25,415 bases of DNA. It comes from Gammaproteobacteria bacterium (lineage in GTDB: Bacteria > Pseudomonadota > Gammaproteobacteria > Pseudomonadales > Azotimanducaceae_A). The position numbers were made by a program, and so were the translations under genes. This document shows, piece by piece, positions 1-7,263 of the stretch. The notes below the pieces were generated by a model that was not told where the DNA came from, ran no database searches, and saw only the letters and a list, made by a program, of their open reading frames with translations. Each line of letters opens with the position of its first letter. Position 1 is the stretch's first letter. The stretch lies in contig JAPPKV010000235.1 in assembly GCA_028819775.1 (NCBI GenBank), positions 1 through 25,415 of the forward strand, written 5' to 3'.

Positions 1-941
1 ACCCCGGAGCATCCGAAACCAAACGAGTCAATCGCTAAAATGAGAACTGCTGCCGTCTCGCTGATCTCGCGGGCATCCTGATTGGCAACGCGTGCGACCC
101 GGATCAATGCGGCGGGCTGCCCATCGAACATGATCCCCTGGAAAGTGTCCGCGAAGCCATCGACTACGTTCGCAACGTCCTTCAGCAGCACCCGCGTTCC
201 GTCGGCCCGGGTCGTGATCAGCAACTTCTCGAGTTCCCGTCCGACGTAGGCCTGTCCACTGGTCCGGAGCAGTATCTCGCCCTCGTCGGTTTTCATGGAG
301 CCGCCTGGAATGTCGACCGAACGCTTTCGCAAGGCCGCTGCGATGTCGTCGAAGGTGAGGTTGTTGCGGGACAGCGACATCTCCGAGACCTCCACGGAAA
401 TCTCGTAGGGCCGCTCGTTCGAGATGGTCGTGTGCGTCACCCCCGGCAGGCTTCGGATGTCGTCCCGGACCCGGCGCCCCAGTTCCTTCAAGGCCCGCTC
501 GTCCGTCGGTCCGGTGACGGCGATTTCCAGCACGAGATCGGTCATCACGGCGAGTTCGACGACGGGCTTTTCGGTTTCCTCGGGGAACGTGTCGATGGCG
601 TTGATCCGGTTCTCGACCTCGCCCAGCGCGCGCTGCCGATCCGCATCGAAGAACAGTTCCACCTGCACCGTGCAGACGCCCTCGGAGGCGATGGCCCGCA
701 ACTCCTTGATGCCGTCGAGGCCGTCGAGGTGCTCTTCGATGCGGGTACAGACCCCCGACTCGACTTCCTCGGGTGCCGCGCCCAAGTACTCCACGGTGAC
801 CGTGATAATCGGCAGGTCGACATCCGGATAGAGCTTCACCGGAATCCGTGTCAGCGAGGCAAGCCCGGCCAGGATCGCCAAGCCCATCAACAGGTTCGCC
901 GCCACGTGGTTGGTGGCGAACCAGGCGACGATCCGATTCAC
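1..941 (-). CDS. RND-family efflux transporter (AcrB/HAE1-like), partial, N-terminal 313 residues
   Basis: Reading the minus strand from a GTG at 941 gives MNRIVAWFATNHVAANLLMG, the usual start of an RND inner-membrane pump: a short cytosolic lead, then transmembrane helix 1 (about residues 12-30). Next come the periplasmic porter signatures VKLYPDVDLPIITVTVEYLG and APEEVESGV, then a PN1/PC1-like region with LPGVTHTTI. This family exports drugs, metals or lipids using the proton gradient, with a periplasmic adaptor and outer-membrane channel. GTG 941 is the only sensible start, since an in-frame stop lies a short way upstream. The full protein would be about 1,000-1,050 residues, so the C-terminal two thirds lie outside the window. 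The last residues encoded by bases 1-50 (AVLILAIDSFGFG) do not look like the porter domain. The gene diverges from the acyl-CoA synthetase across a 176-bp gap. Substrate unknown. Confidence 0.9.
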   Translation of the reverse strand, partial: MNRIVAWFATNHVAANLLMGLAILAGLASLTRIPVKLYPDVDLPIITVTVEYLGAAPEEVESGVCTRIEEHLDGLDGIKELRAIASEGVCTVQVELFFDADRQRALGEVENRINAIDTFPEETEKPVVELAVMTDLVLEIAVTGPTDERALKELGRRVRDDIRSLPGVTHTTISNERPYEISVEVSEMSLSRNNLTFDDIAAALRKRSVDIPGGSMKTDEGEILLRTSGQAYVGRELEKLLITTRADGTRVLLKDVANVVDGFADTFQGIMFDGQPAALIRVARVANQDAREISETAAVLILAIDSFGFGCSG

Positions 942-1057
942 GGGCGGCGGCCGGACCGGGTGGCGTCGGTCACGGGGCGTTCGTCACGAAGCAAGACGTG
1001 ATACTTGCCGCACGGCTGGAATTGACCCAACTGGCGTCTCCCCCCGACCCGATGCAC

Positions 1058-1063
1058 GATAAT
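1058..1063 (+). promoter_or_regulatory. candidate -10 box in the divergent RND / acyl-CoA synthetase gap
   Basis: GATAAT matches the sigma70 -10 consensus at five of six positions and lies 55 bp upstream of the acyl-CoA synthetase start. No good -35 sits 16-18 bp upstream; a TTGACC at 1022-1027 is 30 bp away, which is too far. The box stands out as AT-rich in a GC-rich gap, but the call is weak. Confidence 0.25.
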
Positions 1064-1117
1064 ACAGTCGTTCCGGGATCGAACGAGCCAGCCTCACCAA
1101 CGCGGCGTTAAGAGAAC

Positions 1118-2743
1118 ATGACCGACTGGTACCCCAAGAAGCGCTTCGGCGACCTGCCCCACGCGATGGCACGCAGGTTTCCGAACCGGGAAGCACTCGT
1201 GTTCCAGGCCGAGCGTTACACATTCGGCGAACTGAAGGCCGAGGTCGATCGTGCCGCTAAGGCCTTGATGGCACTGGGCGTCGAACGTGGCGACCACGTC
1301 TCGCTGTGGCTCAACAACCGCTCGGAATGGGTCTTCCTGATGTACGCGCTGGCGACGGTCGGCGCCGTTCAGGTGCCGGTCAACACCCGGTTCCGCACCA
1401 ACGACCTCGACTACGTGCTGCGCCAATCCGACAGCGCCATGCTTATCACCCACGACACCTCGGGCCCCATCGACTACCTGGACCTGGTGCGCCAAGTCGT
1501 CCTCCTGCCTGTCGAAGGCGACGCGGTGGCGGACGGTTCATTCCCCGAACTGGATCGAGTCGTTATCGTCGGCGACGGCGATTACCCGGGAACGGCGTCC
1601 TGGTCGGCGGCACTCTCCGCGGCAGAGACGATCAGCGACGCCGACCTCGCTGCCCGTGCCGACGCCGTGGATCCCGACGACCCCGTGTTCATGATGTACA
1701 CCTCCGGCACCACCGGCTTTCCCAAGGGCGTGCTCCACGATCACCGGCTGATCCGCAACGTGGAAGAACGCGCCTTCCGCATGGCGGTCACCGAGAACGA
1801 CACCATCATGAGCTACCAGCCGTTGTTCCACGCCTTCGGCTATTCGGAAGCCGCCATGATGTCGATGGCGACCGGGGCCCGGCAGATCCTCACCGAGACC
1901 TTCGACGCGGACGAAGCCCTCGACCTCATCGAGCGCGAGCGCGCCACTATCGCGCATGGCTTCGAAGCCCACATGCAGATGCTGTGCGATGCCCAGGAGA
2001 CCAGGCCCCGCGACTTGAGCAGTCTGCGCACCGGCCTGTTTGCGGCCGGCATGCACAGCGCGACGCCCGTGGCCCGCCGCGGCGAACGGGTGATGGCCCC
2101 ATTGAAGGCGCTCTCCGCCTACGGAATGACGGAGGTGTGGGTCGGGGCGGCCCTGTCTGCACTGGACGACGACCTGCCGCATCGCCTCGAGACCTCCGGC
2201 TACCCGGCACCGGGCTACGAGTTCAAGGTGGTCGATCCGGACACCGGCGAGCAACTGCCGGACGGCGTTCCCGGCGAACTGCGGGTCAAGAGCTACGCCC
2301 TGATGAAGGGCTACTACAAGAAACCGAAGGAGACGGCAGAGTCCTACGACGCCGACGGCTGGTTCTGCACCGGCGACATGGCCGAACGTCACGCCGACGG
2401 CTACATCCGCTTCCTCGGCCGTTTCAAGGACATGCTGAAGGTCGGCGGGGAGAACGTCGACCCGATGGAGGTGGAGGGGCTTCTCCTCGAACATCCCGCA
2501 GTGCAGCAGGTCGCCGTGGTCGGACTGCCGGACCGTCGGCTATCGGAAGTACCAGTGGCGTTCGTCGAGCGGAAACCCAAAGCCGTCATCGAACCGGACG
2601 ACATACTCGCCTACTGCCGCGGCAAGGTCGCGAGTTTCAAGATTCCCCGCCATGCGATCTTCCTCGACGAGTTCCCGATGACCGCGTCGGGGAAGATCCG
2701 CAAGGTGGAGCTACGGGAGAAGGCGAAGCAGTTGTTGCGCTAG
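1118..2743 (+). CDS. Acyl-CoA synthetase (AMP-binding, FadD-like), 541 aa
   Basis: A complete member of the adenylate-forming superfamily, which activates a carboxylic acid (probably a fatty acid) with ATP to an acyl-adenylate and then to the CoA thioester. Core motifs appear in order: the P-loop-like A3 motif YTSGTTGFPKG from residue 194, the A5 motif YGMTE from 335, the adenine/ribose motif DGWFCTGD ending near 420, the hinge FLGRFKDMLKVGGENV, and the C-terminal A10 motif TASGKIRK with catalytic Lys526. The length is typical of medium/long-chain acyl-CoA ligases. The chosen ATG directly precedes TDWYPKKRFGDLPHAMA, the normal N-terminus of this group; a purine-rich AAGAGAA precedes it. It converges on the aspartic-protease gene with only 19 bp between stops. 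Chain-length specificity cannot be read from sequence. Confidence 0.93.
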   Translation: MTDWYPKKRFGDLPHAMARRFPNREALVFQAERYTFGELKAEVDRAAKALMALGVERGDHVSLWLNNRSEWVFLMYALATVGAVQVPVNTRFRTNDLDYVLRQSDSAMLITHDTSGPIDYLDLVRQVVLLPVEGDAVADGSFPELDRVVIVGDGDYPGTASWSAALSAAETISDADLAARADAVDPDDPVFMMYTSGTTGFPKGVLHDHRLIRNVEERAFRMAVTENDTIMSYQPLFHAFGYSEAAMMSMATGARQILTETFDADEALDLIERERATIAHGFEAHMQMLCDAQETRPRDLSSLRTGLFAAGMHSATPVARRGERVMAPLKALSAYGMTEVWVGAALSALDDDLPHRLETSGYPAPGYEFKVVDPDTGEQLPDGVPGELRVKSYALMKGYYKKPKETAESYDADGWFCTGDMAERHADGYIRFLGRFKDMLKVGGENVDPMEVEGLLLEHPAVQQVAVVGLPDRRLSEVPVAFVERKPKAVIEPDDILAYCRGKVASFKIPRHAIFLDEFPMTASGKIRKVELREKAKQLLR

Positions 2744-2762
2744 CTGGCCCCACTGGCGAGCG

Positions 2763-3167
2763 TCAAGCAAGCGGAAGCAATGGTCTATCTGGGGACCGGG
2801 GATTGGGCACCAGTTTCTTCCCCGTGGGATCGATGTGCCAGTCCATCTCCTCAAGTGGGACGGCACCCAATAGCGGGTCTGCACCGCGGGGCAACTCGAT
2901 GGCCCTGACCTGGCATACCCTTCCCTGGACCTCGAGTTCCACCACTCCCAGTACCCGGTAGTCGTGTTGGCCACCGTCTGCAGTGAACACGCGGACGTCG
3001 CCCAGTTCCTCAAGGTTCAGGGCGTCGATTAGCTCAGCCGGAAGTGCCAACTCAGCCGCGCCGGAGTCCACAAGCAGATCGCAGGACACCTCCCGCCCCT
3101 GCTTATCCGGCGGAAGGAATCGGTTCTGCCAATTCCTGACCTTTGCCGGAACATAGAAGATTCCCAT
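2763..3167 (-). CDS. Retropepsin-like (clan AA) aspartic protease family protein, 134 aa
   Basis: A small cytosolic-type protein with the single-lobed aspartic protease signature. The hydrophobic stretch CDLLVDSGAAELALP carries the active-site triad Asp34-Ser35-Gly36 (DSG rather than the commoner DTG), and the second signature DPLLGAVPLEEMDWHID lies at about 98-113. Like retroviral proteases it would act as a homodimer. The conserved tail KKLVPNP near 117-123 is typical of bacterial stand-alone members. I chose ATG 3167 because MGIFYVPAKVRN is the usual start of this group and because a TACAAT box (3209-3214, minus strand) lies about 42 bp upstream; a TTG at 3221 would place that box inside the gene. 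Substrate unknown. The gene diverges from a Phd-like antitoxin gene. Confidence 0.75.
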   Translation of the reverse strand: MGIFYVPAKVRNWQNRFLPPDKQGREVSCDLLVDSGAAELALPAELIDALNLEELGDVRVFTADGGQHDYRVLGVVELEVQGRVCQVRAIELPRGADPLLGAVPLEEMDWHIDPTGKKLVPNPRSPDRPLLPLA

Positions 3168-3208
3168 GAGAACTGCCGCGCCGTTGGAATCGCGATGGAC
3201 CGACACAC

Positions 3209-3214
3209 ATTGTA
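3209..3214 (-). promoter_or_regulatory. candidate -10 box for the aspartic-protease gene
   Basis: Read on the minus strand this is TACAAT (five of six consensus bases), 41 nt from the ATG at 3167. The expected -35 position (3232-3237, CACTCA on the minus strand) is poor. It mainly supports the shorter start of the downstream gene. Confidence 0.3.
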
Positions 3215-3331
3215 GATGCAAACCTGCCGCGTGAGTGACCCAATCCGAGCACCGCCCGGTTGCAGGAGGGTCAGGCTACGACCGCGTTGGTCACCCACAC
3301 CACGCAGCCAGTTACGGTTCCCGCCAGACGC

Positions 3332-3337
3332 TACAAT
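3332..3337 (+). promoter_or_regulatory. candidate -10 box for the Phd-like antitoxin gene
   Basis: TACAAT (five of six consensus bases) lies 33 nt upstream of the ATG at 3371, which fits a short leader. No convincing -35 is visible at 16-18 bp spacing. It mirrors the TACAAT box of the divergent aspartic-protease gene. Confidence 0.3.
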
Positions 3338-3370
3338 GGTTCGACGCAACGCCTGACCTGCCACACGACC

Positions 3371-3610
3371 ATGCGCTACGTTTCGGCCTCCGAAGCGAAA
3401 AAACGGCTCGGCGCCGTCCTAGAGGCAATTCAGCGGGAACCCGTCACCATTCGCCGTCGATACCGCGAGGTCGCCGTGGTCATTTCGCCCGCACGCTATC
3501 GGCAGCTAACGTCGACGAACGTCGCAGAGTTCCAACGCTTCTGCGATCACGTCTCCGAGGCGGCGAAATGCCGTGGATTGACCATGGAGGAGCTGAGCAA
3601 GTTGGTCTGA
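3371..3610 (+). CDS. Phd/YefM-family type II antitoxin-like protein, 79 aa (orphan)
   Basis: The N-terminal half, MRYVSASEAKKRLGAVLEAI then EPVTIRRRYREVAVVISPARY, has the Phd/YefM fold signature: a short strand, the SASEAKKRL helix, and the paired strands that dimerise and bind operator DNA. Such proteins repress their own operon and neutralise a partner toxin (Doc, RelE/YoeB or PIN type) with their C-terminal tail. The start is chosen where homology begins; an upstream in-frame ATG at 3260 only adds low-similarity sequence. No toxin gene lies next to it: downstream is the convergent sugar isomerase (3 bp away), upstream the divergent aspartic protease. It may be an orphan antitoxin, a remnant, or a plain regulator. 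Confidence 0.7.
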   Translation: MRYVSASEAKKRLGAVLEAIQREPVTIRRRYREVAVVISPARYRQLTSTNVAEFQRFCDHVSEAAKCRGLTMEELSKLV

Positions 3611-3613
3611 GGG

Positions 3614-4669
3614 TCACCCAAGCCCCAGCACCTCCCGGTTGCCCGCCTCGTCGGTGCCGGCTGACGCGAAGTCGTCGAATGCCTTGTCGGTGACCCGGAT
3701 GATGTGGTCCCGGATGAACTCCGCACCTTCCCGGGCACCGTCCTCCTGGTGCTTGAGGCAGCACTCCCACTCCAGAACCGCCCAGCCGTCGAAGTCGTGG
3801 GCGGCGAATTTCGAGAAGATCGAGCGGAAATCGATCTGCCCGTCGCCTAGGCTGCGGAAGCGGCCCGGGCGGTCCACCCAGTCCTGGTAGCCGCCGTACA
3901 CGCCGGCACGGCCGTTCGCGTTGAACTCGGCATCCTTGACGTGGAACATCTTGATGCGGTCGTGGTAGATGTCGATGAACGCCAGATAGTCGAGCTGCTG
4001 CAGGATGAAGTGGCTCGGATCGTAGAGGATGTTGGCCCTGGGATGGCCGTCCACTTCATCGAGGAAACGCTCGAACGTGATGCCGTCGTGGAGATCCTCC
4101 CCAGGGTGAATCTCGTAGCAGCAGTCGACGCCCGAGTCCTCGAACACGTCGAGAATCGGCCGCCAGCGCGCCGCGAGTTCCTTGAAGCCGGTGTCCACCA
4201 GTCCCGCCGGGCGTTGCGGCCACGGGTACATCATGGGCCACAGCAAGGCGCCGGAGAACGTGACGTGCGCCGAGAGGCCGAGGTTGGCGCTGGCCTTCGC
4301 CGCCAGCTTGCATTGCTCGATGGCCCACTCGGTGCGTTCCGCCGGCTTGCCGTGGAGTTCGGCGGGCGCGAAGCCATCGAACAGTCGATCATAGGTCGGA
4401 TGTACGGCTACCAACTGGCCCTCTAGGTGGGTGGATAGTTCCGTGATCTCCACGCCGCACTCGCGCACCCGTCCGGACAACTCGTCGCAATAGTCCTTGC
4501 TCTCAGCCGCCTTGGCGACATCGATGAACGCCGGGTTGCCGATGGGCACCTGGATGCCCACGAACCCCAGGTTCGCGGCCCACTTGGCCATGGATTCGAT
4601 GTTGTCGAAGGGATCCTCGTCGGCCATGAATTGGGCGAGAAAGATCGCCGGTCCCTTAAGTGTTTTCAT
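3614..4669 (-). CDS. Sugar phosphate isomerase/epimerase (xylose-isomerase-like TIM barrel), 351 aa
   Basis: An AP-endonuclease-2/xylose-isomerase-like TIM barrel. Probable divalent-metal and substrate ligands are Glu186 (CCYEIHPGEDL), Asp217 and His220 (LYDPSHF), His243 and Asp246 (MFHVKDAEF), and Glu300/Glu302 (VLEWEC). Such enzymes isomerise or epimerise ketoses, keto-inositols or sugar phosphates in the cytosol. ATG 4669 is preceded by a strong AGAGGAAA ribosome binding site; the reading frame stays open upstream to 4993 but that part overlaps the dehydrogenase gene and has no similarity. It is the second gene of an operon with the Gfo/Idh/MocA dehydrogenase, a pairing typical of oxidoreductive sugar or inositol catabolism. 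The substrate cannot be assigned. A hairpin element occupies the 67-bp gap between the two genes. Confidence 0.88.
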   Translation of the reverse strand: MKTLKGPAIFLAQFMADEDPFDNIESMAKWAANLGFVGIQVPIGNPAFIDVAKAAESKDYCDELSGRVRECGVEITELSTHLEGQLVAVHPTYDRLFDGFAPAELHGKPAERTEWAIEQCKLAAKASANLGLSAHVTFSGALLWPMMYPWPQRPAGLVDTGFKELAARWRPILDVFEDSGVDCCYEIHPGEDLHDGITFERFLDEVDGHPRANILYDPSHFILQQLDYLAFIDIYHDRIKMFHVKDAEFNANGRAGVYGGYQDWVDRPGRFRSLGDGQIDFRSIFSKFAAHDFDGWAVLEWECCLKHQEDGAREGAEFIRDHIIRVTDKAFDDFASAGTDEAGNREVLGLG

Positions 4670-4683
4670 ATCGTATTTCCTCT

Positions 4684-4729
4684 CGTAGGGGACGGGCTTG
4701 TCCCGTCCCGCGTCGAAATCGCCCCTACG
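4684..4729. repeat. REP-like nested inverted repeat in the dehydrogenase-isomerase gap
   Basis: Two stems overlap. The outer arms CGTAGGGG (4684-4691) and CCCCTACG (4722-4729) are perfect 8-bp complements. The inner arms GGGACGGG (4689-4696) and CCCGTCCC (4702-4709) are perfect complements with a 5-nt CTTGT loop. The stems share bases, so they are alternative folds. The style (GTAGGGG...CCCCTAC arms) resembles extragenic palindromic (REP) elements common in Gram-negative genomes. It lies just before the ribosome binding site of the isomerase gene (minus strand), so in the operon mRNA it could stabilise the upstream message or tune isomerase translation. No second copy was seen in this window. 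Confidence 0.6.
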
Positions 4730-4736
4730 GGACTGC

Positions 4737-5894
4737 CTAGTCTTTGAACGCAAGCCATTGGGCGCCAGCCTGGGCACTCTCAACCACGGTCTCGATGAAC
4801 GCCATGCCGCGAACGCCGTCGGCGATGGTCGGGAAGTCAAGGTTCTCCTCCGTCGGCTGCCGCCCTGCCCGCTTCGCTTCCAGGGTGTCGGCGAAGTTGC
4901 GATAGAGCATGGCGAACGCCTCGAGGAAACCCTCCGGATGGCCGGCGGGCAAACGCGTTGCCCCGGTGGCGCCATCGCTGACGCCCGGGCCACCGGTGCG
5001 ACGAACTTCGTAGGGGCGGTCCGGCCAGCGCACGACCAGCGAGTTCGGTTCCATCTGAGACCATTCGAGGCCGCCGCATTCGCCGTACACCCGAAGTCTC
5101 AGCCCGTTCTCCTCGCCCACGGCGATCTGGCTGGCGAACAGGACGCCCTTGGCGCCGTTGTCGAAGCGTAGCAGCACGTTGCCGTCGTCCTCGAGTTGCC
5201 GGCCCGGCACGAAGGTGGTGAGGTCAGCGCACAGCGACTCGATCTGGAGGCCGGTGACGTACTCCACAAGGTTCTCGCCGTGGGTGCCGATGTCGCCCAT
5301 GCAGCCCGCCGCACCGGAACGGGCCGGATCGGTGCGCCACTCGGCCTGCTTGTTGCCCTCCCCCTCCAGGCGTTCCGAAAGCCACCCCTGGATGTACTCC
5401 ACGACCACCCGGCGGATGTTGCCGAACGCGCCGGTCCGAACAAGGTGGCGGGCTTCCTTGATCATGGGGTAGCCCGTGTAGTTGTGGGTAAGGCCGAACG
5501 CCAGCCCGGTCTCCTCGACAACCGCGGCAAGTTCCTTCGCCTCGGCCAGGTTGAACGTGGCGGGCTTGTCCGACATGACGTGAAAGCCCGCATCGAGCGC
5601 CGCCTTGGCGATCGGGAAGTGGGTGTGGTTCGGCGTCGCGATGACCACGAAGTCCATGCGGTCGCCCTCCGGTCGCGCCGCCTCCGCCGCCATCAGCTCG
5701 GCATAGGTGCCGTAGCTCCGGTCGGGATCGATGCCGTATAGCGCCACGCCCGCCGCGCGGCTTTTGGCCGGGTCGCTCGAGAAGGCTCCGCAGGTGATGG
5801 CTATCCGACCGTCTAGTTCCGCAGCCATGCGGTGCACGGCGCCGATGAACGCACCTTCGCCGCCACCGACCAAGCCCATCTGCAGTTTCGCCAT
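4737..5894 (-). CDS. Gfo/Idh/MocA-family NAD(P)-dependent oxidoreductase, 385 aa
   Basis: The N-terminal Rossmann fold begins at residue 4 with LQMGLVGGGEGAFIG, the dinucleotide-binding glycine motif. ATPNHTH (86-92) and SDKPATFN (108-115) follow; Lys110 of the DKP (normally EKP) motif is the conserved catalytic-site lysine. The C-terminal substrate/oligomer domain contains GDIGTHGENLVEYVTG, with Asp201 and His205 at the usual catalytic-residue positions. The family oxidises or reduces sugars, sugar acids and inositols in the cytosol. ATG 5894 is preceded by a GGAGGG ribosome binding site 8 nt away and the normal family N-terminus. The gene leads a two-gene operon with the downstream isomerase. 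The Glu-to-Asp change in EKP is conservative. Confidence 0.92.
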   Translation of the reverse strand: MAKLQMGLVGGGEGAFIGAVHRMAAELDGRIAITCGAFSSDPAKSRAAGVALYGIDPDRSYGTYAELMAAEAARPEGDRMDFVVIATPNHTHFPIAKAALDAGFHVMSDKPATFNLAEAKELAAVVEETGLAFGLTHNYTGYPMIKEARHLVRTGAFGNIRRVVVEYIQGWLSERLEGEGNKQAEWRTDPARSGAAGCMGDIGTHGENLVEYVTGLQIESLCADLTTFVPGRQLEDDGNVLLRFDNGAKGVLFASQIAVGEENGLRLRVYGECGGLEWSQMEPNSLVVRWPDRPYEVRRTGGPGVSDGATGATRLPAGHPEGFLEAFAMLYRNFADTLEAKRAGRQPTEENLDFPTIADGVRGMAFIETVVESAQAGAQWLAFKD

Positions 5895-5921
5895 GGGACG
5901 TCCCTCCGAACCCTCATGAGC

Positions 5922-5951
5922 ATTGAACGGTGACGACCGCACCGAGGTCAA
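5922..5951 (-). promoter_or_regulatory. sigma70-like promoter for the dehydrogenase-isomerase operon
   Basis: On the minus strand TTGACC (5951-5946, five of six) and TTCAAT (5927-5922, four of six) are separated by 18 bp. The expected start point near 5914 leaves a leader of about 20 nt that contains the GGAGGG ribosome binding site. Confidence 0.45.
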
Positions 5952-6025
5952 TACCGCCGACGTGGCTGGATGCGTGCTAGCGGGGAGCGCAGTACGATGG
6001 AAGCAACGAAGACATGGAGGGCACG

Positions 6026-6364
6026 ATGACGATTATCGGCTCGGTATCGGGTGTTCCGGCGGCAGGGCCCACCGATCACACCATTCGGGTGGCGGCGACC
6101 GTGGCGATCCGGCTCGCCGGCGCATTGACGGTGTTTGCCGGCCTCATTCTCACGACACAGGCGCTCATCGCCGCCAGTTCGATGATCACCATGATCTACT
6201 GGCAGGGAACGGAGTTGCTGTCGAACGTAGACCTGAACATGGGGCCCTTGGGCGGGATGACCGTCTTCTCGACGTTGGGATCGGCGCTGGTTGTCGTCGT
6301 TTGGGGTGCGCTGCTCACCGCTCTTGCGAGACCGTTGGCCCGGTTCGTCGTGCGGGACCGGTAG
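6026..6364 (+). CDS. Small two-helix membrane protein, unknown function, 112 aa
   Basis: I do not recognise a family. The protein has two hydrophobic spans: about residues 22-50 (VAATVAIRLAGALTVFAGLI and beyond) and about 80-102 (TVFSTLGSALVVVVWGALLT). A short loop containing the polar segment YWQGTELLSNVDLNMGP separates them, and the tail ends ARFVVRDR. Both helices are alanine/valine-rich, so an inner-membrane hairpin is likely. The start at 6026 is chosen over an ATG 12 nt upstream because GGAGG (6016-6020) sits 5 nt before it. The gene diverges from the dehydrogenase operon and converges on the PD-(D/E)XK-like gene. No partner or function can be inferred. Confidence 0.6.
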   Translation: MTIIGSVSGVPAAGPTDHTIRVAATVAIRLAGALTVFAGLILTTQALIAASSMITMIYWQGTELLSNVDLNMGPLGGMTVFSTLGSALVVVVWGALLTALARPLARFVVRDR

Positions 6365-6465
6365 ACACCCTCGTCGCGTGCAAACAATCCCTGGCAGCTA
6401 CGGATTCGAGGGGTCTGGAAATCCAATGAGAAGGCTTTCCGATCCATACGGCTAAGCCAGGTGCA

Positions 6466-7263
6466 TCAGGCGGGCATTCGAGCAGCCCTTAGCGCTTGGC
6501 GAACCGCCACGGCCCGCGCGATTAAGGACACGCCGCTAGACGTTTGGAATGGCTGTTCCCACACATCTTCGGGGACTTGCCCCTTGGCGTGAGCCTTCAC
6601 ACATCTGCCCCATCCCTCAGGGTCGGCAAAGGTGTCGCCCTTGTCAGACATCTCGGAAGCGTCGAGGAACCCCAGATAGACCAAGACGACGGGCACACCT
6701 AGTTCGGCAATCTTCCATGCCCATGCGAATCGGTTTGAAATCTGATAGCAGTGATCGCGTGAGAGTGACCACCCAGCATTGCCCGTCAACCGTTGAAGGC
6801 CGACATTCGCCTCGTCAATGGCGTCGCCGATCCGTTTGTGATTGCGTTGGCTCCCATCGCTCGCGCCGGCCGGACTCTTTGCGTCGCTGTTTAGCTCTGC
6901 GGAGTGGGCCTTGGCTTCGACGAGCAGGACACCATCCTTCGAGTCCGTACCCTTACCAACCGAACATTGACTAACAATGTCCCAATTCGGACTTGCCCCA
7001 CCTCGAACGGCGAACCACCAGCGTTGCAGTTCGCGGCTCACCTTAAGGGGTATGACGCGGTTCTGGATGTGTAGCTGTAGCTCGTCAGTGCGTTCGAATC
7101 CGCGGGGCCGCCAGACATACCCCTTGGAAACTGAACCAAACGGCTTCACCAATCCGGTCAGCCGGCCGGCTACCTCAGCCCGAGTGCCGTCCGTGAGCAA
7201 GTGGCAACGAGGTTTGCTGCCGCGCTGTTCGTTTCTCCCAAGCTCTGGAAACCGCTTCAGCAT
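6466..7263 (-). CDS. Predicted PD-(D/E)XK-fold protein of unknown function, 265 aa
   Basis: The middle of the protein carries a PD-(D/E)XK-like signature: SPNWDIVSQC with Asp95, then DGVLLVEAKAHSAEL with Glu116 and Lys118, spaced as in nuclease-fold active sites. Before it lies a WWFAVRGG segment. After it are an Asn/His/Arg-rich helix (SQRNHKRIGDAIDEA), an aromatic segment (SNRFAWAWKIAELGVPVVLV) and YLGFLDASEM, which I recall as conserved in a family of uncharacterised bacterial proteins. The ATG at 7263 is preceded by GGAAGG 9 nt upstream; the frame stays open far upstream but that part lies antisense to the isomerase gene. Base composition looks less GC-rich than the neighbours, which suggests an accessory origin. 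Nuclease activity, if any, and target are unknown. Confidence 0.65.
   Translation of the reverse strand: MLKRFPELGRNEQRGSKPRCHLLTDGTRAEVAGRLTGLVKPFGSVSKGYVWRPRGFERTDELQLHIQNRVIPLKVSRELQRWWFAVRGGASPNWDIVSQCSVGKGTDSKDGVLLVEAKAHSAELNSDAKSPAGASDGSQRNHKRIGDAIDEANVGLQRLTGNAGWSLSRDHCYQISNRFAWAWKIAELGVPVVLVYLGFLDASEMSDKGDTFADPEGWGRCVKAHAKGQVPEDVWEQPFQTSSGVSLIARAVAVRQALRAARMPA

Noticed and set aside
1306..2961. 551-codon plus-strand frame overlapping the acyl-CoA synthetase
   Set aside because: Arg/Gly/Pro-rich frame-shifted shadow with no domain; the overlapping frame carries all adenylate-forming motifs.
3168..3221. Longer aspartic-protease start at a TTG (3221)
   Set aside because: The extra 18 residues are not family-like and the extension would cover the TACAAT box at 3209-3214.
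4670..4993. 108-residue N-terminal extension of the isomerase
   Set aside because: It runs through the REP-like hairpin and overlaps the dehydrogenase gene in another frame, is Arg/Ser-rich, and ATG 4669 has a strong ribosome binding site.
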